64,000 nucleotides of DNA from Paracoccaceae bacterium (GTDB taxonomy: Bacteria > Pseudomonadota > Alphaproteobacteria > Rhodobacterales > Rhodobacteraceae): NCBI GenBank assembly GCA_020622085.1, contig JAHRYM010000002.1, forward strand, positions 395,281 through 459,280, in the 5' to 3' direction. Under the pieces are notes generated by a model, which was not told the DNA's origin, searched no databases, and saw nothing but the letters and a program-made list of their open reading frames with translations. The position numbers were made by a program, and so were the translations under genes. This document shows, in pieces, positions 28,828 through 37,789 of the stretch (its first letter is position 1; each line of letters begins with the position of its first letter).

Positions 28828-29990
28828 CAGCCCGACCTCTTGCCGAAGTCGATGCGCGGGTCGGTCAGCACATACATCAGGTCCGACAGGATGCCGACCA
28901 GAAGACCCAGAAGCCCAAAGGCGTAAAGCGTGCCGAAGACGACCGGATAATCGCGGGCAATCGTCGCCTCATAGCCCAGCCGGCCGAGGCCATCGAGAGA
29001 GAAGATCGTTTCAATCAGCAGGCCGCCGCCGAACAGGACCGCCAGGAACAGGCCCGGAAACCCGGCGATGACGATCAGCATGGCGTTGCGGAAGACGTGG
29101 CCATAAAGAACCCGCCGTTCCGTCAGGCCCTTGGCGCGGGCGGTCATCACATATTGCTTGTTGATCTCATCGAGGAAGCTGTTCTTGGTCAGCAGCGTCA
29201 GCGTGGCAAAACTGGCGATGGTCGAGGCGATGGTGGGCAGCGTGATGTGCCAGAAGTAGTCGATGATCTTGCCGCCAAGGCTGAGGCTGTCCCAGTTGTC
29301 CGAAGTCAGGCCGCGCAGCGGGAAGATCTTCCAGTAGGAACCGCCCGCGAACAGCACGATCAGCATGACGGCGAACAGGAACCCCGGGATCGCATAGGCC
29401 ACGATGATCGTGCCGCTGGTCCAGGTGTCGAAGGGCGTGCCGTCCTTCACCGCCTTGCGGATGCCAAGCGGGATCGAGATGAGGTAGGCCAGCAAGGTCG
29501 ACCAAAGGCCCAGCGAGATCGAGACCGGCATCTTCTCGATCACCAGATCGACGACCGAGACGGACCGGAAGAAGCTTTGCCCGAAATCGAAGCGCAGGTA
29601 GTTCTTCATCATTATGAGGAAGCGTTCCACACCGCCGATCTGCTCTTTGGTGCAGGCAGGGTCGGTCAGATCGGGTGTGCCGGTATGTTCCCTGGTGCAG
29701 ACGATGCGGGCGAAACCCATCTGCACTTCCAGCCGGTCGATGAAGTCCTTCGACAGGCCCCGCGCGCCGACATAGCCGCTTTCGCCCTGATCGACGCCCG
29801 ATGCCTCGGACTGGCCGGCATCGCCGCCCCCCGTGACGGATTTCAGCACGTCGCCCTGCCCCTGCACGCGGGCCAGCATCTGTTCGACCGGGCCACCGGG
29901 CATGAACTGCGCCAGCGCAAAGTTCACGATCATGATCCCCAAAAGCGTGGGGATCATCAAAAGTACCCGCCTGAGGATATAGGCGCCCAT
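28827..29990 (-). CDS. yejB: peptide ABC transporter permease (YejB-like)
   Basis: A 387-residue permease with about six helices. The N-terminus MGAYILRRVLLMIPTLLGI is the DppB/YejB pattern, followed by a long periplasmic insert (about residues 40-130) typical of YejB, and an EAA-like loop TARAKGLTERRVLYGHVFRN. It is 34 bases downstream of yejA. Confidence 0.92.
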   Translation of the reverse strand: MGAYILRRVLLMIPTLLGIMIVNFALAQFMPGGPVEQMLARVQGQGDVLKSVTGGGDAGQSEASGVDQGESGYVGARGLSKDFIDRLEVQMGFARIVCTREHTGTPDLTDPACTKEQIGGVERFLIMMKNYLRFDFGQSFFRSVSVVDLVIEKMPVSISLGLWSTLLAYLISIPLGIRKAVKDGTPFDTWTSGTIIVAYAIPGFLFAVMLIVLFAGGSYWKIFPLRGLTSDNWDSLSLGGKIIDYFWHITLPTIASTIASFATLTLLTKNSFLDEINKQYVMTARAKGLTERRVLYGHVFRNAMLIVIAGFPGLFLAVLFGGGLLIETIFSLDGLGRLGYEATIARDYPVVFGTLYAFGLLGLLVGILSDLMYVLTDPRIDFGKRSG

Positions 29991-30024
29991 TCCGTCTGCC
30001 TGCCCGTTCTGCCTGTTTGCGGCC

Positions 30025-31875
30025 CTAGCGCAGTGCGCCGGTGGCCTTCAGGCTGTCTGCCTTTTCGGCGTTGTACCACCAAAAGTCGAGTTGGCCGAGT
30101 GAATAGGGCGGCAGGGTTTCGGGGTGCTCGTAAAGATCCCAATAGGCGACGGTGTTGGTGTTCTTGTACCACTGCGGCACCCAGAACCGCATGGCGCGCA
30201 ACACCCGGTCCAGCGCGTGGGTGCGCACCTTCAACTCGGCATTGCTGTCGGCCTGCATGATCTGGGTGATCAGCCCGTCGACCACCGGATCGTTGACGCC
30301 TGCCTGGTTGAATACGTCATTGACGCCGGTCGAGCCGAAATACTGCTGCAATTCCGCTCCCGGCTGGAAGCCCTGCCCCAGGGATTCGTTCACCATATCA
30401 AAATCGAACTTCCGCGACCGCAGTTCGTATTGCGCGGGATCGACCCGGTCGATGGCGGCATCGACACCAAGCGCCTTGAGGTTCTCGACATAAGGCGCGA
30501 TCACCCGGTCGAAGGCCGGATCGCTTTCCAGCAGGCCCACGCGCAGCGTCTCGCCCCTGGCATTGCGGCGGATGCCGTCGTCGCCCACCGCCCAGCCCGC
30601 CTCGTCCAGAAGCGCGGAGGCCTTGCGCAGGTTCTTGCGGTCAAGCTGCGCATCACCCGACACCGGCGCCATCACCGCGTCATCCTCCAGCACGCCGGCG
30701 GGCAGCTTGTCCTTGAACGGCTCAAGCACCGCCAGTTCTTCGGCCGAGGGTTTGCCGGTGGCGGCCAGATCGCTGTTGTCCCAGAAGGAATTGGTGCGCG
30801 TGTAAAGCCCGTAGAACAGCGTCTTGTTCGACCATTCGAAGTTGAACATCAGGCCCAGCGCCTCGCGCACGCGGGGGTCCTGGAATTTCTCGCGCCGCAG
30901 GTTGAAGACAAAGGACTGTCCCGAGCCGATATTGCCATTGGGCAGTTCCGCCTTCACCATCCAGTTGTTGGTGATCGCCGGGAAGGTGTAGCCCGTGGCC
31001 CAGTTCTTGGCCGAGTTTTCGTTGCGGAACAGGTATTCGCCGGCCTTGAAAGCCTCGAACATGGCCGTCGGGTCGCCGAAATATTCGACGCGGAGCTTGT
31101 CGAAGTTGTAGCGCCCGATGTTGTTCGGCAGATCCTTGCCCCAGTAATCGGGGTTGCGTTTGTAGACCACGCGTTTGCCGATGTCGTAGCTGTCCACCAG
31201 GTAGGGGCCCGAACCCAGCGCCGGCTCCATCCGGCTTTTGTCCAGACGCGCCTTGGCCTTGTCAAACCAGGCCTTCGACATGACCGGCAGGCCACCCGCC
31301 GATTGCAGCCGTTCGCGCACCTTCGAGTCGGGCTTGAAGGTGAACTTCACATGCTGCGCGTCGACCACCTCGGCCTTTTCGATGAACTGCTTGGTGACGG
31401 CGCGGAAAGATTCAAGCCCCTGTTCCATGAACAGGTCATGGGTAAAGACCACGTCCTCGGCCGCGATGGGGCTGCCGTCGGAAAACTTCGCCTCGGGCCG
31501 CAGGGTGAAGATCGCCCATGCCCGGTCGGCGGGATATTCGACCGTGGAACAGATCAGGCAGTAAAGTGCGCCAATCTCGTCCGCCGGGGCCTCCATCAGG
31601 CTTTCGGTCGAGATGTTCGAGAGCGCCGCGGCGACGCCATCGACAGTGTAGGGATTGAAATTGTCGAAAGTGCCACCGACGCCGATCGACATTTCACCGC
31701 CCTTTGGCGCGTCGGGGTTCACATAGTCGAAGTGCCTGAAACCGGCCGTGTATTTCGGCGCATCGCCAAAGGTCGTCACGGCATGCGAAGTGGTGGTCTC
31801 TGCTGCCCGGACAGGCGCCGCCAATGCCAAGCAGACCGCGAACCCGCCCAATGCCGACCGAACCTTGCGCGCCAT
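30025..31875 (-). CDS. yejA: periplasmic peptide-binding protein (YejA-like, SBP family 5)
   Basis: The substrate-binding lipoprotein-like or soluble periplasmic subunit that feeds YejBEF. The 616-residue protein starts with a signal peptide (MARKVRSALGGFAVCLALA, cleavage after VRAA). Family segments seen are ALYCLICSTVEYPADRAWAIF, AEDVVFTHDLFMEQG and WDLYEHPETLPPYSLG. AGGAAG precedes the ATG. It heads yejABEF plus the glycosyltransferase. Confidence 0.93.
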   Translation of the reverse strand: MARKVRSALGGFAVCLALAAPVRAAETTTSHAVTTFGDAPKYTAGFRHFDYVNPDAPKGGEMSIGVGGTFDNFNPYTVDGVAAALSNISTESLMEAPADEIGALYCLICSTVEYPADRAWAIFTLRPEAKFSDGSPIAAEDVVFTHDLFMEQGLESFRAVTKQFIEKAEVVDAQHVKFTFKPDSKVRERLQSAGGLPVMSKAWFDKAKARLDKSRMEPALGSGPYLVDSYDIGKRVVYKRNPDYWGKDLPNNIGRYNFDKLRVEYFGDPTAMFEAFKAGEYLFRNENSAKNWATGYTFPAITNNWMVKAELPNGNIGSGQSFVFNLRREKFQDPRVREALGLMFNFEWSNKTLFYGLYTRTNSFWDNSDLAATGKPSAEELAVLEPFKDKLPAGVLEDDAVMAPVSGDAQLDRKNLRKASALLDEAGWAVGDDGIRRNARGETLRVGLLESDPAFDRVIAPYVENLKALGVDAAIDRVDPAQYELRSRKFDFDMVNESLGQGFQPGAELQQYFGSTGVNDVFNQAGVNDPVVDGLITQIMQADSNAELKVRTHALDRVLRAMRFWVPQWYKNTNTVAYWDLYEHPETLPPYSLGQLDFWWYNAEKADSLKATGALR

Positions 31876-32009
31876 CGTGTATCTTCCTTGTCCTAGCGGT
31901 TTTCACCGGCCCTGGCCTGCGGGATAGTCCCGGCAAGCTAGAACGCTCCGGTATCCGGCATCAAGTTGCAACTGTGTGAGATGATCCGGCCCGGTCCTGT
32001 CTGAAACAG

Positions 32010-32034
32010 AAAGGCCGCCTTGCGGCGGCCCTTT
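32010..32034. terminator. rho-independent terminator after cycM
   Basis: AAAGGCCGCC and GGCGGCCCTTT form a stem with a four-base loop, flanked by A/T runs. It lies about 20 bases past the cycM stop. Bases 31876-32009 upstream of yejA show no other feature. Confidence 0.75.
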
Positions 32035-32055
32035 CAAATCCGGTCGGTGAACGGG

Positions 32056-32586
32056 TCAGCCGCCCAGGCTTTCCAGGTATTTGACGAGGTTTGCACGATC
32101 CTCTGGCTTCGGCAGTCCGGCAAAGCCCATCTTCGTGCCGGGAACGACGCCCTTCGGATTGGTCAGGAAGGTCTGAAGCGCCTCGGGATCCCAGTTGCCG
32201 CCATGGGCCTTCATGCCGTCGGAGTAGGAAAATCCGTCAACCGAGGCAACGGCGCGGTTGACGACACCATCAAGGTGCGGACCGGTGCTGTTGGTGCCGT
32301 CGATCTTGTGGCAGGCCTTGCACTTGCCAAAGACCTTCTCGCCCGCCGCCGCGTCGGCCGAGGCCAGCAGATCCGCAAATGCCGGGCCTTCCGCGGGGGC
32401 TTCGGCCCCTGCGCTGCTTGCGTCCGAACCGGTGTCGATGGAATAGGCTTGCGTCACTTCCTCGCCGGCATGCGCCACCGGCGACGTGTTATAAAGCGAG
32501 TCCGCTGCCCATTTCCCCAGCAGGAAGACAAGGAAAGCCCCGCACAGGGCGCCGCCTGCTTTCGTAACCGTCATCGTGTCGAACAT
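32056..32586 (-). CDS. cycM: membrane-anchored cytochrome c552 (CycM/cy type)
   Basis: Shuttles electrons from the bc1 complex to terminal oxidases. The 176-residue protein has an uncleaved N-terminal helix ([19 protein letters not shown]), an Ala/Glu-rich linker, and one class I haem c domain ([16 protein letters not shown]; the methionine ligand in GTKMGFAGL). Length and layout match Paracoccus CycM. AGAGGCG precedes the ATG. It is divergent from pheA. Confidence 0.9.
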   Translation of the reverse strand: MFDTMTVTKAGGALCGAFLVFLLGKWAADSLYNTSPVAHAGEEVTQAYSIDTGSDASSAGAEAPAEGPAFADLLASADAAAGEKVFGKCKACHKIDGTNSTGPHLDGVVNRAVASVDGFSYSDGMKAHGGNWDPEALQTFLTNPKGVVPGTKMGFAGLPKPEDRANLVKYLESLGG

Positions 32587-32707
32587 GTCGCGCCTCTGTT
32601 TGCAATCCGCTGGCGCGTATCTATCCGCTTCCCACGCCCGGTTTCAAGGTATAGTTGGCCGAACGGTCCCCGGCTGCGACCGGGAACATCGTCAAGGAGC
32701 CACCCAC

Positions 32708-33544
32708 ATGGACGGACGCATTGCCTTTCAGGGGGAACCCGGGGCCTATTCGCATCAGGCCTGCCGGCAGGCCCGGCCCGGATTCGAGGCGGTGCCCTGC
32801 GAGACCTTCGAAGATGCGATCGAGATGTGCCTGAGCGGGGAAACCGACCTGGCGATGCTGCCGGTCGAAAACTCGACCTATGGTCGGGTGGCGGACATAC
32901 ATCATCTTCTGCCCGCCTCGGGGCTGCATATCGTCGATGAAGCCTTCGTGCGGGTCCATATCAACCTGCTGGGCCTGCCGGGAACGCAACTGGGCGACAT
33001 CAAGCGGGCGATGTCGCATACCGTCCTTCTGGGCCAGTGCCGCGAATTCCTGCGCAAGCACGACCTGAAATCCGTCACCGGCGCCGATACCGCCGGATCG
33101 GCCAAGATCGTCGCCGAACGCGGCGACCGCAGCCTTGGCGCGCTGGCCTCTGAACTGGCTGGCGAAATCTACGGGCTCGATGTTCTGGCACGCCATATCG
33201 AGGACAAGTCGAACAACACCACGCGCTTCCTTGTCATGTCGCGCACGCCCGACATGACCCGGCGCGGCAATGACGGGATGATGACCAGCTTCGTTTTCCG
33301 CGTCCGCAACATCCCGGCGGCGCTTTACAAGGCGATGGGCGGCTTCGCGACCAATGGCGTCAACATGACCAAGCTGGAAAGCTACATGGTCGATGGTGTC
33401 TTCTCCGCGACCCAGTTCTACGCCGATATCGAGGGCCATCCCGATGACGCCAACGTGCGGCGGGCGATGGAGGAGCTGGAGTATTTCACCTCGTTCCTGA
33501 CGATCTTCGGCACCTACCCTGCCGACCCGATGCGCAGGGCGTGA
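32708..33544 (+). CDS. pheA: prephenate dehydratase (monofunctional, with ACT domain)
   Basis: Converts prephenate to phenylpyruvate in phenylalanine synthesis. The 278-residue protein has the catalytic part (IAFQGEPGAYSHQA; LPVENSTYGRV; NNTTRFLVMSR with the TRF motif) and a C-terminal ACT regulatory domain (FVFRVRNIPAALYKAMGGFA). It lacks a chorismate mutase domain. AAGGAG lies 9 bases before the ATG at 32708. Confidence 0.95.
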   Translation: MDGRIAFQGEPGAYSHQACRQARPGFEAVPCETFEDAIEMCLSGETDLAMLPVENSTYGRVADIHHLLPASGLHIVDEAFVRVHINLLGLPGTQLGDIKRAMSHTVLLGQCREFLRKHDLKSVTGADTAGSAKIVAERGDRSLGALASELAGEIYGLDVLARHIEDKSNNTTRFLVMSRTPDMTRRGNDGMMTSFVFRVRNIPAALYKAMGGFATNGVNMTKLESYMVDGVFSATQFYADIEGHPDDANVRRAMEELEYFTSFLTIFGTYPADPMRRA

Positions 33545-33578
33545 TCATCGTCGCCGGCGGAAGCAGGCGACGGCAAGA

Positions 33579-34049
33579 TCAGGCACGGTCGATCATGTGC
33601 CGCAGCTCGATCCGGCGCGCAAAGGCCCGCAAGGATGCGTGAAAGCGCCCGACGGCCTTGGCCCGGCGCAATTTCAACGCCTGCATGAGGATGCGCGCGC
33701 GGATCGTGCGCGGGCGCAGGTCCAGATCCGTGCGCAGCCTTGTGCGCCGCCGCGATAGTGCGATCACATCCACATCAATGTCGACTTCGAACCCGCCGCC
33801 GGTCATGCGCACCAGAAGGGATTCACCCGGAACATAGGCGCGAAGCTCGGCCGTGACATGGCGAAGCTTGCCGCCATAGGGGCCACTGACCGACCAGCGC
33901 ATTCCGACCGCAGGCTCGGGCAGGCGATCGCGTCTTTCGACCTGAAAGCCCCGTCGCAGCGCCAGACGCGCAAAGTGGTCGAAATCCGACGCCGCCGCAA
34001 AGACGATCGACGCAGGCAGTTCGATATCCTCGCGCGCGGCAAGGCGCAT
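33579..34049 (-). CDS. SRPBCC-family (START-like) protein
   Basis: A 156-residue protein with the hydrophobic-ligand fold typical of polyketide-cyclase/START-like families: MRLAAREDIELPASIVFAAA at the N-terminus and a long C-terminal helix. No catalytic motif is evident and the ligand is unknown. The start at 34049 is supported by AGGAGGAAG just upstream. It lies 52 bases downstream of nudC, probably co-transcribed. Confidence 0.75.
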   Translation of the reverse strand: MRLAAREDIELPASIVFAAASDFDHFARLALRRGFQVERRDRLPEPAVGMRWSVSGPYGGKLRHVTAELRAYVPGESLLVRMTGGGFEVDIDVDVIALSRRRTRLRTDLDLRPRTIRARILMQALKLRRAKAVGRFHASLRAFARRIELRHMIDRA

Positions 34050-34101
34050 GGCTTCCTCCTGTCGGGCGGGCCTTCCGGCCATGGTTCCTTCTTGGCCCGG
34101 A

Positions 34102-35154
34102 TCAGCCGCGCCCTGCAAGCCAGTCGAACATCAGGCTGCCCGCGATCGCGCCCGGGCGTGGCGTGCGCACCTGCGGATGTGTCCCCGCAAAGACATCGGC
34201 CAGGTCTTCCCGCGTCAGCCACAATGCGGCCTCCAACTCGGTCGGGTCGAGGGTGATCGCGTCGCTTTCGGCGATGCCTTCGCATCCCAGCATCAGGGAT
34301 GACGGATAGGGCCAGGGCTGGCTTGAGAGGAAGCGCACGGCGCCGACGCGGATCCCGGTTTCCTCCCGAACCTCGCGGCGGACGGCGGCTTCTGCGGTCT
34401 CACCGGGTTCCATGAAGCCGGCGAGAAGCGAATACATCCCCTCGGGCCAACCCGGAGAACGCCCCACCAGCAACCGGTTGCCCCGGATGATCCGCATGAT
34501 CCGCATGATCCGCATGATCCGCATGATCCGCATGATCCGCATGATGACCACCGGATCGGTGCGCGGGAAATGCAAGGCGCCACAGGTCGGACAATCGCGC
34601 TGCCAGCCGGCGCGCACGATCTGGCTGGCGGCACCGCAGCACGAACAGAAACCGTGACTGCCGTGCCAGGCAAAGAGCGATCGCGCCGTTGCCAGATCCG
34701 ACGCATCGGCCACAGGGAGGTTCGCCATGGCGCCCCGCAGTTCCGCAAAGTGCCACTGCGCCTGCACCAGTGGATGGATCTGTTCCGTGCTGTCGAAAAA
34801 ACCGGATTCGGGCCGGGCAGTGCCAGCCGGCGGTTCCCAGAGCGAGATGTCGCGGGCAAAAAGCGGATTACCCGTCGCGGCATCGCGACCCAGGAACACT
34901 TCGGGGCCTTCGGTCTGCCAGAGCGGATGATCCGGTTCCAGCCATCCGGCGCCATGGGGGGCAAGAAGCGGCTTGCCACGCCAGAAGGCGATCACCCGGC
35001 AGCCCGTAGCGTGGCGTTCACGGGCGATGGCAGCCGCGTCCGAGCGCAGTTCGGTATGGCGCGCTGCCCCCGGGCCACGGAATGCCAGAGGCCAGAGCGA
35101 CGCGTCAGAAGGGTCGCCCCGCATTACCCGGCACTTCGCGGAGATGTGCCGCAC
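34102..35154 (-). CDS. nudC: NAD(+)/NADH diphosphatase (Nudix), with an internal MRI repeat
   Basis: Hydrolyses NAD(H) and removes NAD caps from RNA. The 350-residue protein has the N-terminal NudC domain, a zinc ribbon (FCSCCG..CPTCG) and the Nudix box (GETAEAAVRREVREETGI). Between the zinc ribbon and Nudix box, where homologues have a short strand before RGNRLLVGR, a tandem run of six Met-Arg-Ile units is inserted, encoded by a 9-bp DNA repeat. It extends a beta-strand region and may or may not impair activity. Confidence 0.92.
   Translation of the reverse strand: MRHISAKCRVMRGDPSDASLWPLAFRGPGAARHTELRSDAAAIARERHATGCRVIAFWRGKPLLAPHGAGWLEPDHPLWQTEGPEVFLGRDAATGNPLFARDISLWEPPAGTARPESGFFDSTEQIHPLVQAQWHFAELRGAMANLPVADASDLATARSLFAWHGSHGFCSCCGAASQIVRAGWQRDCPTCGALHFPRTDPVVIMRIMRIMRIMRIMRIMRIIRGNRLLVGRSPGWPEGMYSLLAGFMEPGETAEAAVRREVREETGIRVGAVRFLSSQPWPYPSSLMLGCEGIAESDAITLDPTELEAALWLTREDLADVFAGTHPQVRTPRPGAIAGSLMFDWLAGRG
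34487..34549. repeat. 9-bp tandem repeat (seven units) inside nudC
   Basis: Seven exact copies of ATGATCCGC (plus strand), with a partial eighth. On the coding strand the unit is three codons (Met-Arg-Ile), so changes in copy number keep the frame. Strand slippage is the likely origin. Confidence 0.95.
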
Positions 35155-35329
35155 AGGGCAAGAGTTTCCGTGATCCGTTCCAGAAACAATGACGCAACCC
35201 TAAAGGGAATATTTCCCAGTTTTCTGCAATTCGGCATTGTATCCCGCGTCACCACCGCCCAAGATGGCGCCAAGTTTCCAGCCAGCCGCGCCGTTTGAAC
35301 CTGACCGAACCCGTGACCCGCATTTTGCA

Positions 35330-37234
35330 ATGATACACCCCAGACGACCCGATGGCGACGATGACAGCGCGTGGATCGAGCTGCGCCTGTTGGCCACGTC
35401 GGATCTGCACATGCATATCCATTGCTATGACTACTTCCGCGACCGGCCTTCGGGCAAGTGCGGTCTGTCTGCCCTCGCCGACCTGATCGACCAAGCCAGG
35501 GACGAAGCCCCGAATGTCCTGCTGTTCGACAATGGCGATTTCCTGCAGGGCAGTCCCCTGGGCGACCTGGCGCTTGCCGATCCGGCCTTGGGCGACAGCC
35601 CCGCCCCGCATCCGATGATCGCCGCCATGAACGAACTTGGCTATGACGCGATCACGCTTGGCAACCACGAATTCAACTTCGGCATCCCTGCACTTGAAAG
35701 GGCCTTGGCGGATGCCGGCTTTCCGGTGGCCCTTGCCAATGTGCAGCGCGCGCCGGAGCCCGGATCGGAGAGGACGCGCCCCTTTCTGACCCCCTATGTG
35801 CTGCTGGATCGGCAGGTCACGGATCGCAGCGGGCGGATCCGCAACCTGCGCATCGGTGTTCTTGGATTGGTCACGCCGATGATCGCAGTATGGGACCATG
35901 CTCACCTTGCGGGCCGGCTGGAGGTGCTGGACCCGGTGGAGACCGCGCGCGCGCTTGTGCCCCGGATGCGGGCAGAGGGGGCGGATCTTGTGGTGGCACT
36001 GCACCATTCCGGGGTCGGAAACGCCGAATGGACGGCCGGCATGGAAAACGCGGCGATCCCGCTGGCGCGTCAGTGCGGTATTGACGTCCAGATCCTTGGG
36101 CACAGCCATCAGATCTTTCCGGCGGCCGACTTCGACGGGCAGGATGGCGTCGATGTCCCGGGCGGGTGCATCGGTGGCATCCCTGCGGTCATGCCCGGGT
36201 CTTTCGGGTCGCATCTGGGCCAGATCGACCTGACGCTGCGCTTGCAGGCAGATGGCGCGCAGGTGATGTCGGCAGCCGTCCGGCTGCATCCCGCCCCCGA
36301 CGCTCCACCGGCCGGCAGGACTGCGGGCCGGATCGCAAGCGGGATGAGTGGCGCCCATCTGCGCACACTCGATCATATCCGGGCGCAGGTGGGCCGGGCA
36401 GACACGCCGTTCGACAGCTACTTCGCCCTGGTCGCAGGCGATCCAACGCTTTCGCTCATGGCCGAGGCGCAGGGTAATTTCGTGCGACAGGCCCTTTCCG
36501 GCAGTCGCTGGAAGGACTGGCCGGTTCTCTCGGCCATGGCGACCTTCCTTGCGGGCGGGCGCGGCGGGCCGGAGAACTTCTCCGACATTCCCGCCGGGCC
36601 CCTGCTGATGCGCCATGCGACCGAGATGCACCGCTTCCCCAATGCCGTCCGGGCGCTGGCGGTATCAGGTGCCGGGCTGGCCGAATGGCTGGAACGGTCG
36701 GCGGCGCAGTTCCATCAGATCGCTCCCGGCAGCCGCGACCGGCTGCTGATCGATCCGGCGATGCCTTCCTACAATTTCGATGTGATCTACGGGCTGACCT
36801 ACGCCATCGACCTGTCGGTTCCGCCGCGTTTCGGCCCCACCGGGGAGCGACGATCCGCAGGCGGTCCACGCATCGCCGATCTGCGCCATCAGGGGCGCCC
36901 CGTCGCCCCCGATGATCGCTTTGTCGTGGCCACGAACAGCTACCGCGCCTGTGGCGGCGGCGGTTTCCCCGGCCTTGCGGGACTGGAGCCGGTCTTGACC
37001 GCGCCCGAACTCAGCTGCGATATCCTGATCTGGCACCTGCGGACAGTTGGCAGCGTCAGGGCAGACCGCAGCGCGGTCTGGCGCTTTGTGGCCATGCCCG
37101 GCACCTCGGCCCTGTTTGACACCGGCCCCGGCGCAGCGCAGATCCTGTCAGATCACCACGGCCCCGAAGACCGCCGGATCACCCCGCTCGGCCTGACCGG
37201 GGCGGGCTTCCTGCGCTGCCGGCTGGATCTGTGA
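35330..37234 (+). CDS. cpdB: 2',3'-cyclic-nucleotide phosphodiesterase / 3'-nucleotidase (CpdB-like metallophosphoesterase)
   Basis: Degrades cyclic nucleotides and 3'-nucleotides. About 634 residues. The metallophosphoesterase domain has all metal motifs: LLATSDLHMHIHCYD, FDNGDFLQGSPLGD, LGNHEFNFG, VVALHHSGVG and ILGHSHQIFP. The C-terminal 5'-nucleotidase domain shows the substrate stack region YNFDVIYGLTYAIDLS. No signal peptide is visible in any upstream start, unlike the periplasmic E. coli enzyme, so it may be cytoplasmic. The start at 35330 is uncertain. Confidence 0.85.
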   Translation: MIHPRRPDGDDDSAWIELRLLATSDLHMHIHCYDYFRDRPSGKCGLSALADLIDQARDEAPNVLLFDNGDFLQGSPLGDLALADPALGDSPAPHPMIAAMNELGYDAITLGNHEFNFGIPALERALADAGFPVALANVQRAPEPGSERTRPFLTPYVLLDRQVTDRSGRIRNLRIGVLGLVTPMIAVWDHAHLAGRLEVLDPVETARALVPRMRAEGADLVVALHHSGVGNAEWTAGMENAAIPLARQCGIDVQILGHSHQIFPAADFDGQDGVDVPGGCIGGIPAVMPGSFGSHLGQIDLTLRLQADGAQVMSAAVRLHPAPDAPPAGRTAGRIASGMSGAHLRTLDHIRAQVGRADTPFDSYFALVAGDPTLSLMAEAQGNFVRQALSGSRWKDWPVLSAMATFLAGGRGGPENFSDIPAGPLLMRHATEMHRFPNAVRALAVSGAGLAEWLERSAAQFHQIAPGSRDRLLIDPAMPSYNFDVIYGLTYAIDLSVPPRFGPTGERRSAGGPRIADLRHQGRPVAPDDRFVVATNSYRACGGGGFPGLAGLEPVLTAPELSCDILIWHLRTVGSVRADRSAVWRFVAMPGTSALFDTGPGAAQILSDHHGPEDRRITPLGLTGAGFLRCRLDL

Positions 37235-37335
37235 ACCGGCACCCCGGCATCCGGGTGTGGCCACGGGATTCCAAAGCAGGAACCGATCGGTCGCACGGCC
37301 TTGTCTAATCCCCCCGCCTGCCCTAGATAGGCCTC

Positions 37336-37429
37336 GAGAGGTTGGCGCGGGCGAGCGCCTCGCCAACCCGGTCAGGTCCGGAAGGAAGCAGCCGCAACGA
37401 GTCCCGCTTGGGTCGATGTCCAGCCTCTC
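37336..37429 (+). ncRNA. ffs: small bacterial signal recognition particle RNA (4.5S RNA)
   Basis: The invariant apical domain GGTCAGGTCCGGAAGGAAGC is present (about 37370-37389), and the ends GAGAGGTTGG and CCAGCCTCTC pair to close a hairpin of about 94 bases. It binds Ffh for co-translational membrane targeting. End coordinates are set from the pairing and may extend a few bases. Confidence 0.93.
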
Positions 37430-37536
37430 ACCCAACCCCTCCTAACGCATTGAACCTGAAAGAAACCCTTGATTTCATGGGTATCTGCTACAAGCTGTGC
37501 TACAAACTCTGCTACAAACGGGGTCTTGGAGCGAGC

Positions 37537-37683
37537 ATGAAATACGTCCAGCACGCGCGTGGGAAGTGGAAGGTCCGCATCACGGTGCCGGTAGAGTTGC
37601 GCGGCATCATCGGCGCCAGCGAGCTGGTCGAAAGCGATTTGCCAGGAGATGCGAAGTCGCGCGAAAGAATGACCCGGTTTTGA
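37537..37683 (+). pseudogene. 5' remnant of a tyrosine-recombinase-type integrase
   Basis: The 48-residue frame MKYVQHARGKWKVRITVPVE.. resembles the N-terminal arm-binding end of phage or island integrases, then stops. The resemblance runs to about residue 44 and the DNA then changes character up to the IS3 element at 37732. It lies about 110 bases 3' of the SRP RNA gene, so it may mark an old integration event. The catalytic part is absent from this window. Confidence 0.6.
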
Positions 37684-37789
37684 CCTTGGTTACGGCCGCG
37701 AAGACCCATTTCGGCGAAGCTCTGGCTGGCCTGCTGCCGGTTTCGTGGACACGAAGATAAGATCGTGACCAAGGAACTGGAGAGTGGCT

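Noticed and set aside
30124-31896. Plus-strand open frame of 590 codons across yejA
   Set aside because: Antisense of yejA and lacking any family pattern.
34487-34549. Regular repeats that might suggest CRISPR
   Set aside because: Nine-base units without spacers inside a coding gene; no cas genes anywhere in the window.
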